This document shows, one piece after another, positions 52,535 through 60,904 of a stretch of 64,000 nt of DNA. Numbering within the stretch: position 1 is the stretch's first letter; each line of letters starts with the position of its first letter. The stretch is taken from the NCBI RefSeq assembly GCF_000682735.1, contig NZ_AWFD01000004.1, forward strand, positions 1-64,000, written 5' to 3'. The notes below the pieces were generated by a model. The model saw nothing but the letters and a program-made list of their open reading frames with translations. It ran no database searches and had not been told where the DNA came from. Both the position numbers and the translations under genes were made by a program. The DNA comes from Hyphomonas sp. CY54-11-8 (GTDB taxonomy: Bacteria > Pseudomonadota > Alphaproteobacteria > Caulobacterales > Hyphomonadaceae).

Positions 52535-52972
52535 GTGTTGACTTTAGTATGATGTGTTGAGTTTCGGCGCTCTGTGCATTGTAGTTAGCGGTGAAATCTA
52601 GTTCTATAGATCAAGCTTGATTTGGCAGGGAGTACAATCCGCGTTAACTATGGCTATCGGTGCCGGTGAGCGGCGTCGAACTCAAGCGGTCTACAAAACT
52701 GTGGACCAAAATCAGACCGAACTGAGGACCAAGAATCGATTACACCTCCCGTAAGTGATTGAAAAATATGGATAAAAAATATGGAATGTGGCACGTCACT
52801 CGCGCCAAACTAAACTATATAAGCCGTTGATTTGCAAGCGGAAAAAACCCGACGATCTGTGCTGCTTCGGGTTAGGCGCGACATTCGGGGTTCGAACCTT
52901 GAACACCTCGAATAGGCATCCCGCGCTTTCGTCGTTAGCCTGTTTGGTAACAAGCCTGACGATGAATATGCG
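52535..52972. other. Intergenic region at the end of the catabolic cluster
   Basis: No gene is supported in 438 bp. A 7-bp inverted repeat (52846-52852 with 52867-52873) with six A's on its left would act as an intrinsic terminator on the minus strand. No minus gene is seen to use it. Composition shifts back to high GC by 52973, so the right border of the cluster probably lies here. Confidence 0.45.
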
Positions 52973-53698
52973 ATGACGTTTCTGCTCCAGCCCGTGAAGA
53001 ATGATGAGCGTGCACTTGCCGGTGCGCCCATGATTGGCGCGGCTCAGAAACTTCTGGCGTATCTGGCCGAACATGATGCGATCGGCCTGACGAAGGGCAA
53101 GGCGTTTCAGCGCAAGTTCGTGCACTGGGCGGCTGCCGAGTTCGCCTGGCCGGGCTGGGAAGAGGACAAGCTGTTCCTCGTCAATAAGGTGCTGAATGAG
53201 GACGATTTTCCGCCGCTCGAAGCTCTGCATTTCCTTCTGCTGAAACTCGAGCTGATCCGGCATTACAAGCTGACCTGTCGGCTCACCAAGGCGGGCAGGG
53301 ACATTGCTGACAAGCCCGGCGATCTCTTCAACCTGATCGCGCCATTCTGGTTGTTCGAAGTCGATCATGCCGCTTCGTCGCGGATGCCCGAGCCGAGGCT
53401 TGGCAACTGGGATGTGTTTCTCGGTGTGCTGAATACGGAGGCGGTGCCAGGCGTGACATGCGGCGCGCTTCGTGAAATCCTTTACGGTCCGCCGGACGCC
53501 GGACAGCCCTATGACCGCTTGCCGGGAATGATCTGGTCACAAATGCTTCAGCCGCTGTGCTGGATGGGGTTGCTGGCCGAGACAATGTCAGACGATCGAC
53601 AGCATTTCGCAGATCGCGTCTACAGCACCACCGGTCTTTGGTCCGAGGCCTTCTTGTTCCCGTTTGATGACCAGGTCGGTTTGGTGACGCTGCATTGA
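52973..53698 (+). CDS. Conserved protein of unknown function (241 aa)
   Basis: The product is soluble, with no signal peptide. FVHWAAAEFAWPGWEEDKLF and VLNEDDFPPLEALHFLLLKL, followed by a KLTCRLTKAGRDIADKPGDL helix-rich part, remind me of the C-terminal region of some plasmid-borne pRiA4b ORF-3-like proteins. I cannot confirm that link. The gene is convergent with the AbiEii-type toxin gene and separated from it by a strong hairpin. It is probably accessory cargo. Confidence 0.6.
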   Translation: MTFLLQPVKNDERALAGAPMIGAAQKLLAYLAEHDAIGLTKGKAFQRKFVHWAAAEFAWPGWEEDKLFLVNKVLNEDDFPPLEALHFLLLKLELIRHYKLTCRLTKAGRDIADKPGDLFNLIAPFWLFEVDHAASSRMPEPRLGNWDVFLGVLNTEAVPGVTCGALREILYGPPDAGQPYDRLPGMIWSQMLQPLCWMGLLAETMSDDRQHFADRVYSTTGLWSEAFLFPFDDQVGLVTLH

Positions 53699-53753
53699 CG
53701 TCATCGCTTCGAGCACTTGAAGCCGCGCCCGTCGGGTGTCGCACAATGGGTAT

Positions 53754-53788
53754 TTCGTGACCCATTCAAAACTTTAATGGGTCACGAA
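53754..53788. terminator. Bidirectional hairpin terminator between convergent genes
   Basis: Perfect 13-bp arms (53754-53766 and 53776-53788) enclose a 9-nt loop, between the stop of the 241-residue gene and the toxin gene stop. The symmetry and position suit termination from both sides, although T-runs are short. Confidence 0.65.
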
Positions 53789-53827
53789 GGGGGCGGCGAA
53801 AGTCTTTGGCCGGGCAGTTTCGGCCTG

Positions 53828-54865
53828 TCAGGCGATACTGTTGGGAGGAGCCTCGATGGAATTGATCTCCGCTTCGAGCACTGCGATCGTTTCCAGAATG
53901 GCGTCGAATGGCTCGGGCGCATCGAACAGCATTTCAGCCATTTGCGCATAGTCAGATCGAAGTGCGGCCTCAAGTTCAGGCGCTGGCGCGAGTCTGAGCG
54001 TTGGCGGTCGGGCCGTCTCATAATTTGCCCAGGCCGCCCGGAAGAAGACGGATTTGTGAAGCGCCACAGCTTCAAGAAGCGCCAGATCGCTCAGGGCCTG
54101 AGGCCTTGTTTTGGATCGGGCGAGTTGCGCGAGGTCGTAATAGTGACGCGACATCCTCTCACCGAGCGGCCTCGCCGCATCCCGGTGCGCCAACATGTGA
54201 AGGATGGTCGCCTTTTCCCAGAATGTCCGGGCAGCTGACAAGGTCTTCACCGATACGCCTGGCTCTGAGAACAGGTCCGGAAACTGTTCGTTCACAAAGG
54301 GAAAGATGTCCCGCTGCTCTGCCGGTAGGTGATCCGAGCGTGCGCCGAATTCGAGGCGAACGAACGAACGCACATAGGGCAGGGCGGCTGTCGCAGGCAG
54401 GCTTTCCGGATAGGTGAAGATCAGCGTTTGCGGGTCATCATCTGAAGTTTTCAGAAGGACCGGTTTGCCAAGCGCTTCGCTCATCGCTTCTGACAGAGCG
54501 GCTTTGACCGAACCGCCGACTGCCTCAATGGCGCAGGCTTCGAGTTCGTCGAGCAAGGCCTTTCGGGTCTTATTGCTTGTCGCGTTGGCCGGGTCGCGCT
54601 CACCGGTGAAACCGAGATCATGGCGGTCAAGGCTGAGATCGATGTCTTCGGAGAAGCGGCGGATCAGGCCATAGGCTTTCGAAAGAGACGTGCCGCCTTT
54701 GAAGATCAGGCCGGGAATCCTATCGCCAAGTGAGAAAGCGCGCTTGATCGTCCAGCAGACCCAGAAGTCTTTCTCGACAATGGCGGCTTGCACGCCCATC
54801 CGCGCAGCCGTCTCCTGAAAGACCTCCGCGCGGATGGTTGCGGTTTCCTGCGCGAAACCATCCAC
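53828..54865 (-). CDS. AbiEii-type nucleotidyltransferase toxin
   Basis: The toxin belongs to the AbiEii/MenT-like nucleotidyltransferases, which block growth by modifying RNA in characterised members. The core motif is IFKGGTSLSKAYGLI followed by FSEDIDLSL, with the GG-T/S and D-x-D residues of the polymerase-beta fold. The preceding EKDFWVCWTIKR is typical of the family. I place the start at GTG 54865, two bases after the antitoxin stop; the open frame also has an ATG at 54907 overlapping the antitoxin. From 54865 the product is 345 residues. Confidence 0.88.
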   Translation of the reverse strand: MDGFAQETATIRAEVFQETAARMGVQAAIVEKDFWVCWTIKRAFSLGDRIPGLIFKGGTSLSKAYGLIRRFSEDIDLSLDRHDLGFTGERDPANATSNKTRKALLDELEACAIEAVGGSVKAALSEAMSEALGKPVLLKTSDDDPQTLIFTYPESLPATAALPYVRSFVRLEFGARSDHLPAEQRDIFPFVNEQFPDLFSEPGVSVKTLSAARTFWEKATILHMLAHRDAARPLGERMSRHYYDLAQLARSKTRPQALSDLALLEAVALHKSVFFRAAWANYETARPPTLRLAPAPELEAALRSDYAQMAEMLFDAPEPFDAILETIAVLEAEINSIEAPPNSIA

Positions 54866-54867
54866 TG

Positions 54868-55461
54868 TCAGGCCGCCGCGATCTGCTGAACCACCGGGCG
54901 CATCCATCCTGGTGCCTGAAGGGCATCTTTAACGAGGGCGCGGCGGGTGTCGGCGTCAATCGTCCTGGAGAGGCGCGCTACGACGCTTGCATCCACCCCA
55001 TCCTTGCCGAGATAGCGCAGCGCCTGGAACACTGCACCGGTCGGTTTGCCAGCGCCGACAAGGTTCCTGGCGGCGGCGTTGCGCATGATGATGGTCTGCG
55101 CCCCGATCTGCTTCGTGCGGCTTGGTCCATCTGTCAGATAGACAGCCTTCGCCGGAACCTGTGTGGTCAGGCCGAGCATGTTCGCCGCGCGCGCCGGCGA
55201 GACCTGGACGACGCGTCCATCCTTTCGGGCGATGGCGGCGGCGACAGCATCAGGATCGGGCGACAGGCGGCCCAGACGAGGACTCGTCTTCGGGTAGTCA
55301 TAAATGCCCCGGGCGAGTCGACGGATCACGCCCTGATCGGTCAGTCGCGACAGCGTCTGATCGACAGAGGCGCGCGAGCCGAGATCAAGGAAATCCGCGG
55401 GGGTAAAGACAGCCCCGCGTCCCTTGCCGATGATGCGGCGTTTGATCTTGTCGATGGCCAT
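54868..55461 (-). CDS. DUF6088/AbiEi-type antitoxin
   Basis: The 197-residue protein has an N-terminal winged helix (DFLDLGSRASVDQTLSRLTD, then IRRLARGIYDYP). A second domain with LTTQVPAKAVYLTDGPSRT is as in AbiEi-like antitoxins. It immediately precedes and is coupled to the nucleotidyltransferase toxin. Antitoxins of this family repress their own operon by binding inverted repeats. A fitting repeat is at 55476-55505, just upstream of the start. Confidence 0.88.
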   Translation of the reverse strand: MAIDKIKRRIIGKGRGAVFTPADFLDLGSRASVDQTLSRLTDQGVIRRLARGIYDYPKTSPRLGRLSPDPDAVAAAIARKDGRVVQVSPARAANMLGLTTQVPAKAVYLTDGPSRTKQIGAQTIIMRNAAARNLVGAGKPTGAVFQALRYLGKDGVDASVVARLSRTIDADTRRALVKDALQAPGWMRPVVQQIAAA

Positions 55462-55475
55462 AGCCGGCTCCTTTA

Positions 55476-55505
55476 TGTCAGAAAATAGGGCAAGTATTTC
55501 TGACA
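55476..55505. promoter_or_regulatory. Operator-like inverted repeat upstream of the toxin-antitoxin operon
   Basis: TGTCAGAAA (55476-55484) and its exact complement TTTCTGACA (55497-55505) are 21 bp apart centre to centre, two helical turns. It begins 15 bp before the antitoxin start, as expected for an autorepressor site. Confidence 0.75.
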
Positions 55506-55895
55506 GTCAAGGGGCTGATTGGTGTGTGGTTCGCCACATGGTAATGTAGGCTTGGGGCGCGTGAAAGCTAAACGGCGAGAGGACCGCGATCCGGCGCGTG
55601 CGTCGGTCAGGGGGCTGGTAGCTTGAGGTATGTTTCAAACCCTCGGACAAGGCGCGCTTCTGTCCGATGAAATGTAACTTGCCGAGCTTTGTGTTGAGCG
55701 TCCCGCTACTTAAGCCCAGTCCGGCAGTGCTGAGGTCAGGGCGAACTGGAGCCGACACCGTAATTCGGCTACGCTCAGGCCGTGCACCGGAATCGTGTCA
55801 ACTGCAACGATACGTCATGCGTGCATCATTCAATTTGCCTACGGAATGATATTGCCGGAATCGGCGACGGTAGTTTTCCACAGGCTTTTTGCAAG

Positions 55896-55910
55896 GTATT
55901 GATTCAATAC
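55896..55910. other. 15-bp palindrome next to attR
   Basis: GTATTGA and TCAATAC flank one T, 21 bp inside the island from the attR core. It could be a recombinase or accessory factor site, or part of a promoter serving the rpiB-like gene. Nothing identical was seen beside attL. Confidence 0.5.
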
Positions 55911-55931
55911 AAAAATTGCAGTTCTTTCATC

Positions 55932-55944
55932 ATCGAGTGGGAAT
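55932..55944 (+). other. attR core (13-bp repeat)
   Basis: This is an exact copy of the guaA end at 4308-4320. Read in the guaA frame it encodes Ile-Glu-Trp-Glu followed by TAG, the stop that an uninterrupted guaA would use. Confidence 0.85.
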
Positions 55945-55959
55945 AGGGGCTGTATTCCG

Positions 55960-56409
55960 ATGAGCACCAATAAACGTATCGTTGTGTCCAGCGATCACGC
56001 GGATATCGAGCTTCGCAAGACCATTGCAGTGCATGTCGCTGCTCAAGGCTGGGATGTGGTCGATATCGGACCGATGACGTCGGAAAGCACCCACTATCCG
56101 ATTCACGGAGAAGCAGCGGCACAGAAGGTTGCTTCCGGCGAATGTCAGCTCGGGATCATCGTTTGCGGCACCGGCCAAGGCATTATGATGGCGGCCAACA
56201 AGGTGAAAGGTATTCGTTGCGGTGTGTGCAGTGACACCTTCTCTGCCCGAATGATCCGGCAACATAATGATGCGAACATGCTGTCCCTGGGCGCGCGCGT
56301 CGTTGGGGAAGGTCTGGCGCTGGACATCGTCGACGCTTTCCTGAATGCCGAATTCGAAGGCGGTCGGCACGGAACTCGCGTCGATATGATCAAAGCCCTC
56401 GAAGGTTAG
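55960..56409 (+). CDS. rpiB: RpiB/LacAB-family sugar-phosphate isomerase
   Basis: The 149-residue protein matches ribose-5-phosphate isomerase B: VVSSDHADIELRK, a DIGPMTSESTHYP segment, LGIIVCGTGQGIMMAANKV with the active-site Cys and the GTGxGMS-like loop, and ARMIRQHNDANMLSLGARVV with its Arg-His pair. It interconverts ribose 5-phosphate and ribulose 5-phosphate, or related sugar phosphates. It begins 15 bp after attR. Without the island it would start 13 bp after the guaA stop, so it was probably cotranscribed with guaA. Confidence 0.9.
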   Translation: MSTNKRIVVSSDHADIELRKTIAVHVAAQGWDVVDIGPMTSESTHYPIHGEAAAQKVASGECQLGIIVCGTGQGIMMAANKVKGIRCGVCSDTFSARMIRQHNDANMLSLGARVVGEGLALDIVDAFLNAEFEGGRHGTRVDMIKALEG

Positions 56410-56473
56410 CGCCGGGGAAGTGTGGCAATTCCTGCCGGTCTCGCCGAATATGGCGGAGACAAGGGAGGAAAGT

Positions 56474-57265
56474 ATGGAACAGGCAGGCGACTTCCTCGAG
56501 GAAAGCCGGGCCCTTTACGGGCTACTCGTAAACCGCCCCGAAGCAGACTTCGGCAAGGTGACCCAGTTCAAGGACTGGACGGTCGATGATGTGCTCCGCC
56601 ACCTCCATTTCTGGAACTGGATGGCTGAGCTTCAAATCGTGGATGAAGTGCGGCTCGAAGAAGAACTCGCAGCTGTCGGCGCCCAAGGTATGCGCTCTCG
56701 TGAGCAGGCTCATGTAGACGGGGCATCCGGTCGCCCGCTGCTCTCGGTGTGGTGGGATCAGGCGCAAAAGACTGCAGAAGTTTTTGCAGAAGCAGACCCC
56801 AAAGCCCGCCTGAAGTGGGCCGGGCCATCCATGAGCGCGCGCTCGTCCGTAACGGCAAGACTTATGGAGACCTGGGCCCACGGACAGGAAATCTATGATG
56901 TGCTTGGGGCGGAACGGGTGGACGCCGACAGGATAAAAAATATCGCCGTGCTGGGGATCAATACTTATGGCTGGACTTACCTGGTCCGCAAGGAGGAGCC
57001 AATCGGCCCCATGCCTTACGTGAAGCTTACGGCACCGTCCGGAGAAATCTGGTCGTTTGGCGAAGAAGACGGCGCCAATCGGATTGAGGGCCGCGCCACG
57101 GAATTCTGCCAGGTGGTGACGCAGACACGCCACATAGAGGATACAAACCTGAAGGTGACAGGACCGGTTGCGGAAGACTGGATGTCGAAGGCGCAGTGTT
57201 TCGCCGGCGGCCGGAATGATCCACCAGCTCCAGGAACCCGTTTCCGTGCGAAAATCCTGACCTGA
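56474..57265 (+). CDS. TIGR03084-type metal-binding protein (DinB/maleylpyruvate isomerase-like)
   Basis: The 263-residue protein resembles the TIGR03084 family. A mycothiol/maleylpyruvate-isomerase-like N-terminal bundle has VTQFKDWTVDDVLRHLHFWN, and METWAHGQEIYDVLG supplies the His and Glu that with the first His could bind a metal. The start is the ATG at 56474 after GGAGG; longer in-frame starts at 56420 and 56450 are weaker. The function of the family is unknown. Here it lies directly upstream of an enoyl-CoA hydratase-like gene, as is common, suggesting a role in acyl-CoA metabolism. Confidence 0.8.
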   Translation: MEQAGDFLEESRALYGLLVNRPEADFGKVTQFKDWTVDDVLRHLHFWNWMAELQIVDEVRLEEELAAVGAQGMRSREQAHVDGASGRPLLSVWWDQAQKTAEVFAEADPKARLKWAGPSMSARSSVTARLMETWAHGQEIYDVLGAERVDADRIKNIAVLGINTYGWTYLVRKEEPIGPMPYVKLTAPSGEIWSFGEEDGANRIEGRATEFCQVVTQTRHIEDTNLKVTGPVAEDWMSKAQCFAGGRNDPPAPGTRFRAKILT

Positions 57266-57348
57266 GACGAAATCACTCCGGGCAGATACATGGACAAGCG
57301 GGGCAGGGGCTGCCAGTTCTCCTGCCAGCAAAATTGGAGGCAAGCCGT

Positions 57349-58146
57349 ATGTCGGTCATCAAACTCGAAAAACAGGGTCCCATCGTCGTCATGACGCTCA
57401 ACCGGCCGGACGCAATGAATGCGCTCGGTCAGGATGGTGACGGCAAGGCCATTGCGGCGGCCTGCGCGGAAATCACAGCGGATCCGCAAATACGGTGTGC
57501 CATCCTCACTGGCGCCGGCCGGGCCTTTTCGGCGGGCGGCGACGTCAAGGCGATGCAAAACAAAACCGGCGCCTTCGGAGGCAAACCGCACGACATCCGC
57601 GAAGGCTACCGCCGGAACATCCACGTGATCGTGCGGTCTCTCTACAATCTGGAAGTCCCGCTGATCTCAGCGATCAACGGTCCGGCCATCGGCCTTGGCT
57701 GTGATGTGGCCTGCATGGCGGATATCCGGATTGCATCAGAGAAGGCCAAGATGGGCGTGACCTTCCTGAAACTGGGGCTGATCCCAGGCGATGGCGGCGC
57801 CTGGCTTCTTCCGCGCCTGATCGGCTCCTCGCGGGCAGCACAGCTCCTCTTCACCGGTGACGTCATCGATGCCCATACCGCTTGTGAGTGGGGGCTCGTC
57901 TCTCAAGTGGTTCCAGGAGAGCAGCTGATGGACGAAGCCATGTCGCTCGCTCAGCGCATTGCAGGCCAGCCGCCGCAAGCACTGCGCCTCGCCAAGACGC
58001 TGATGCGCCAAGGCGCGACGACATCCTATGACACAATCATGGAAATGTCTGCCGCAGCGCAGGCGCTGATGCACGAGACCGACGATCACATGGAAGGCGT
58101 CAACGCCATCCTCGAAAAGCGCACACCTGAATTCAAAGGCGAATAG
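57349..58146 (+). CDS. Enoyl-CoA hydratase/isomerase-family protein (PaaG-like type)
   Basis: From ATG 57349 (AATTGGAGG upstream) the product is 265 residues. It has the crotonase signatures LNRPDAMNALG, LTGAGRAFSAGGDVKAM and NGPAIGLGCDVACMADIRIA. The hydratase Glu pair is not conserved (GCDVAC and TFLKLGLIPGDGG), which is the pattern of many isomerase or other crotonase-fold enzymes. It is convergent with, and only 3 bp from, the CoA-transferase gene. It belongs to chromosomal backbone rather than the island. Confidence 0.87.
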   Translation: MSVIKLEKQGPIVVMTLNRPDAMNALGQDGDGKAIAAACAEITADPQIRCAILTGAGRAFSAGGDVKAMQNKTGAFGGKPHDIREGYRRNIHVIVRSLYNLEVPLISAINGPAIGLGCDVACMADIRIASEKAKMGVTFLKLGLIPGDGGAWLLPRLIGSSRAAQLLFTGDVIDAHTACEWGLVSQVVPGEQLMDEAMSLAQRIAGQPPQALRLAKTLMRQGATTSYDTIMEMSAAAQALMHETDDHMEGVNAILEKRTPEFKGE

Positions 58147-58149
58147 GCG

Positions 58150-59349
58150 CTACTTCACGACTCCGTCGGCATAAAGCGCGTCGATGTCACCGGAGGGCAA
58201 TCCAAGCCTCTCCAAGACATCACGCGTATGTTCTCCAAGTTTCGGTGACGGTCCTTTCGGGCCGTCATCGGCACCCGGGAACCGGACAGGCGAAGCAGGG
58301 GAAGGGAAGGTCGACCCGTCGCCCTTGCTGCTCGGAACGTCCACAATCGCACCGGCTGCCTTTGTCTGCGGATCCTTTGCGACTTCAGCGAGTGTCTGCA
58401 CCGGCGCCCAGGCGATGGAATGCTCATCCAGACGGGCGGAGATTTCGTCCTTGGTGAATTTGGCAAATCCGGCGTCGATGATATCGACGAGTTCGGCTCC
58501 ATTCTGACGGCGGGCCTTGGAACTCGTGAAGCGGGGATCTTCCAGCAGGTCTCCGCGGCCAATCACCTTGCACATGGGTACCCAGTCCACATCACCCTGA
58601 CGCTGGACGATACAAATCCAGCTATCATCCTTGGTTTTGAAGAAGTTGGTCATAGGCACGTTCTGCTCATGCCGGCTCTTGGTCGAGGCGACACGATTGA
58701 AGAAAAGCTGGATCGCGAAATCTGATCCGAGGGCGTAGAGGCCGGCACGGAAAAGCGATGACTCCACCAGACGTCCTTTTCCGGTCCGGGTCGATTCCAC
58801 CAGGGCCGCGCAGATGCCTGCTGCGGTTGCCATGGACGTCGTGTGATCACCGAAGGCCGTCCGTAGAGGGAAGGGCTCCTGCCCCTTGGGCACGGTCAAG
58901 GCGCCGACACCGGTCCGGCTCCAGAAACTCGCCACGTCAAAACCCGGCCGATCGGCATCGGGACCTTCCAGCCCGTAGCCTGTGAGGGAACAATAGACGA
59001 GTTTCGGATTGATCTTGCTGAGTTCCTCATAGCTGAGACCGGATCGTTCCAGTCCGCCTGGCCGGACATTGGTCAGGAATACATCGGCTTCTTCGACCAT
59101 CTTCCTCAGCAACTTCTGGCCTTCCGGCTTGGAGGTGTCGATCGCGATCGACTTTTTCCCGCGGTTGTCGAAATCGAACACGGGATTGTCCTGGATATCC
59201 GTTCCAAGCGTCCGGAAGAATATCCGGATGGGATCCCCGCCCGGCGGCTCGACTTTGATGACGTCTGCGCCCCAGTCACTGAGAATCGATCCCGCACCTG
59301 GCGCGGCCATATAGGTTGCGTATTCGATGACCTTGATGCCCTCGAGCAT
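58150..59349 (-). CDS. CaiB/BaiF (class III) CoA-transferase
   Basis: The 399-residue protein has the family opening GIKVIEYATYMAAPGAGSIL with the DWGADVIKVEPPGGDPIR nucleotide segment, and RPGFDVASFWSRTG near residue 138. At the place where racemases have His it reads GFDV, which speaks for a transferase with Asp138 as the candidate carboxylate nucleophile. It moves CoA between acyl groups. Its substrates are unknown; the neighbouring hydratase-like and TIGR03084 genes suggest a shared acyl-CoA pathway in the chromosome. Confidence 0.87.
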   Translation of the reverse strand: MLEGIKVIEYATYMAAPGAGSILSDWGADVIKVEPPGGDPIRIFFRTLGTDIQDNPVFDFDNRGKKSIAIDTSKPEGQKLLRKMVEEADVFLTNVRPGGLERSGLSYEELSKINPKLVYCSLTGYGLEGPDADRPGFDVASFWSRTGVGALTVPKGQEPFPLRTAFGDHTTSMATAAGICAALVESTRTGKGRLVESSLFRAGLYALGSDFAIQLFFNRVASTKSRHEQNVPMTNFFKTKDDSWICIVQRQGDVDWVPMCKVIGRGDLLEDPRFTSSKARRQNGAELVDIIDAGFAKFTKDEISARLDEHSIAWAPVQTLAEVAKDPQTKAAGAIVDVPSSKGDGSTFPSPASPVRFPGADDGPKGPSPKLGEHTRDVLERLGLPSGDIDALYADGVVK

Positions 59350-59501
59350 GGGCGAATTCCTCCGGATTATATGTCGTTTTCCTGAGAACCTTCGGACAGT
59401 CCGGGCCTAATATCCAGTCCTTCCGCAAAGAGAGTCGGGCAGGCGAGCGCAGATGGGGGCTTGCCTGTCGCGCCCGGATCGTGAAAACAGCCGTTTGCCG
59501 C

Positions 59502-59592
<91 letters not shown>

Positions 59593-59628
59593 CAAATCTG
59601 ATTTGTCCTCAGAACCGGCCTTTTCGCA

Positions 59629-60648
59629 TTACCAGCGGTTGCGGACTTCTTCTGCAAAACCGGGAAGTCTTTCAATCTTCAGTACCGAACCGTCGTCCAG
59701 TTTTACATTGCCGGAGAATGTGCCGAACACTTGATCCTGTGAGGTTTTGAACAGGCCGAGATTCGTCGTGTGGTGGCGATTGACGATCGGGTCGAAGTTC
59801 AATTCGAAGCGGCCATCATTGCTGGTGAAGCGCCACGGAGCGCTATCCGGTGACCCATCCGGCATGTGGAAGGTTACCTGATCGAGCTTGTGGGCCTTAC
59901 CATCCACGAACACCATGTTTTCGGACGCTGACGACGTGTCGCCGAAGCCGTAACCGATATTGAAGCCAACGCAGCGGTCTTCGCACATTCCGGAGGCCGA
60001 TCCCCAGTACCAGACATTGCTGTAGGTCCACACACCGCGCCCCCAGTCCAGGACGCCGAAAGCGGAATCCGGGCTGAACCGGAAGGTGTCTCCGCCGATC
60101 ACGATCTCGCCTTTGGCGGGCAGGCAGTTGATTTTCTGATTGTAATAAAAAGCCTTGGATGCGTTCGGGAAAGGCGTGGCGATGACCATCCGGTCCATCG
60201 GCGGCTGGGCGAGCCACAATTCGCCCTTCAGGCCCCGGCCTCCGTCAAAACGCGGCGCGTCAACGATCAAACGGCGTCCGCCGGGCTCATGGAGGAAGCT
60301 GAGCGACATGTCCTTGTGGTTCTGGACGATGTCTCCGCGGTCTGCGGATTGCGGCAAACCCATTCGGCCCATGGGAAACGGGATGACGGCACCATCATTA
60401 ACGGCTGTCCCGGTCTTCAGGTCCATCCAGGAAGTGCCCAGAAACCCGAGATAGCCGTTGTCGGCGACCGTGAAGGCCAGGCCGTAGTCCGGCGTGAGGA
60501 TGCAGTAATAGTCCCACTCCTTGATCCGGAGACCGTTCGTCCGGATGGCCGATCTTTCGTACTGCCGGACTTCTTCGATTGCCCATCCGCGCTCAACCAA
60601 CCGGCCACGCGCATCGAGCAGGGGGCCTTTGCCCATTCTATGCTGCAT
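59629..60648 (-). CDS. DUF2804 family protein
   Basis: From ATG 60648, preceded by AGGAGG, the product has 339 residues. It carries the DUF2804 features GPLLDARGRLVERGWA, KEWDYYCILTPDYGLAFTVA, GVLDWGRGVWTYSNVWYWGS and the FNIGYGFGDTSSASENM segment. The fold may be lipocalin-like and several members occur with lipid genes, but no reaction is known. The longer open frame to 60765 has no ribosome site. Confidence 0.85.
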   Translation of the reverse strand: MQHRMGKGPLLDARGRLVERGWAIEEVRQYERSAIRTNGLRIKEWDYYCILTPDYGLAFTVADNGYLGFLGTSWMDLKTGTAVNDGAVIPFPMGRMGLPQSADRGDIVQNHKDMSLSFLHEPGGRRLIVDAPRFDGGRGLKGELWLAQPPMDRMVIATPFPNASKAFYYNQKINCLPAKGEIVIGGDTFRFSPDSAFGVLDWGRGVWTYSNVWYWGSASGMCEDRCVGFNIGYGFGDTSSASENMVFVDGKAHKLDQVTFHMPDGSPDSAPWRFTSNDGRFELNFDPIVNRHHTTNLGLFKTSQDQVFGTFSGNVKLDDGSVLKIERLPGFAEEVRNRW

Positions 60649-60904
60649 CTGGTGTATTCCTCCTGCGGGGCGGTTCTGGGCCAGCTCTCGCTCTGATTGA
60701 TGTCGCACCTCTTCACCTGTGTTTATGGCAAACGGCAAGAGTGCAGCTTGAAAACCCGTAAACAAGCGGTAACCGTATTCTTAGGATCCTTCAGGTGAGG
60801 TTCATAAGGCCTGCACCACACTATGCTACAGAGGGTTCGCTGGAGGGCAGAAAAGCCGTCCCAAAGGGTCATAGAATGACCCGCAGCTCAGAATGAGGTG
60901 AACC

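Larger units (their letters stand above)
4308..55944. mobile_element. guaA-integrated genomic island (decayed ICE/IME with catabolic cargo)
   Basis: Seen directly: a perfect 13-bp direct repeat bounds this segment. One copy is the 3' end of guaA, the other lies 51.6 kb away, and a tyrosine integrase gene sits 300 bp inside the left copy. Between them are a relaxase, coupling protein, Trb mating-pair genes, AlpA- and excisionase-like proteins, ArdA, a ParB-like protein, restriction and abortive-infection genes and a catabolic cluster. Known: the guaA 3' end is an established target of integrase-carrying islands. Inferred: the whole segment entered as one unit or grew by accretion at one attachment site. 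The Trb set is broken, so autonomous transfer is doubtful, but mobilisation with help is conceivable. Confidence 0.85.
55506..55959. other. Right end of the island, no gene
   Basis: About 450 bp without a convincing gene. The last 110 bp are AT-rich and include the palindrome at 55896-55910 and the attR core at 55932-55944. Confidence 0.5.

Noticed and set aside
52880-52930. Possible tRNA remnant around a GGTTCGAACC-like string
   Set aside because: The flanks do not form a T-arm or acceptor stem on either strand, so it is not a tRNA end or attachment site.
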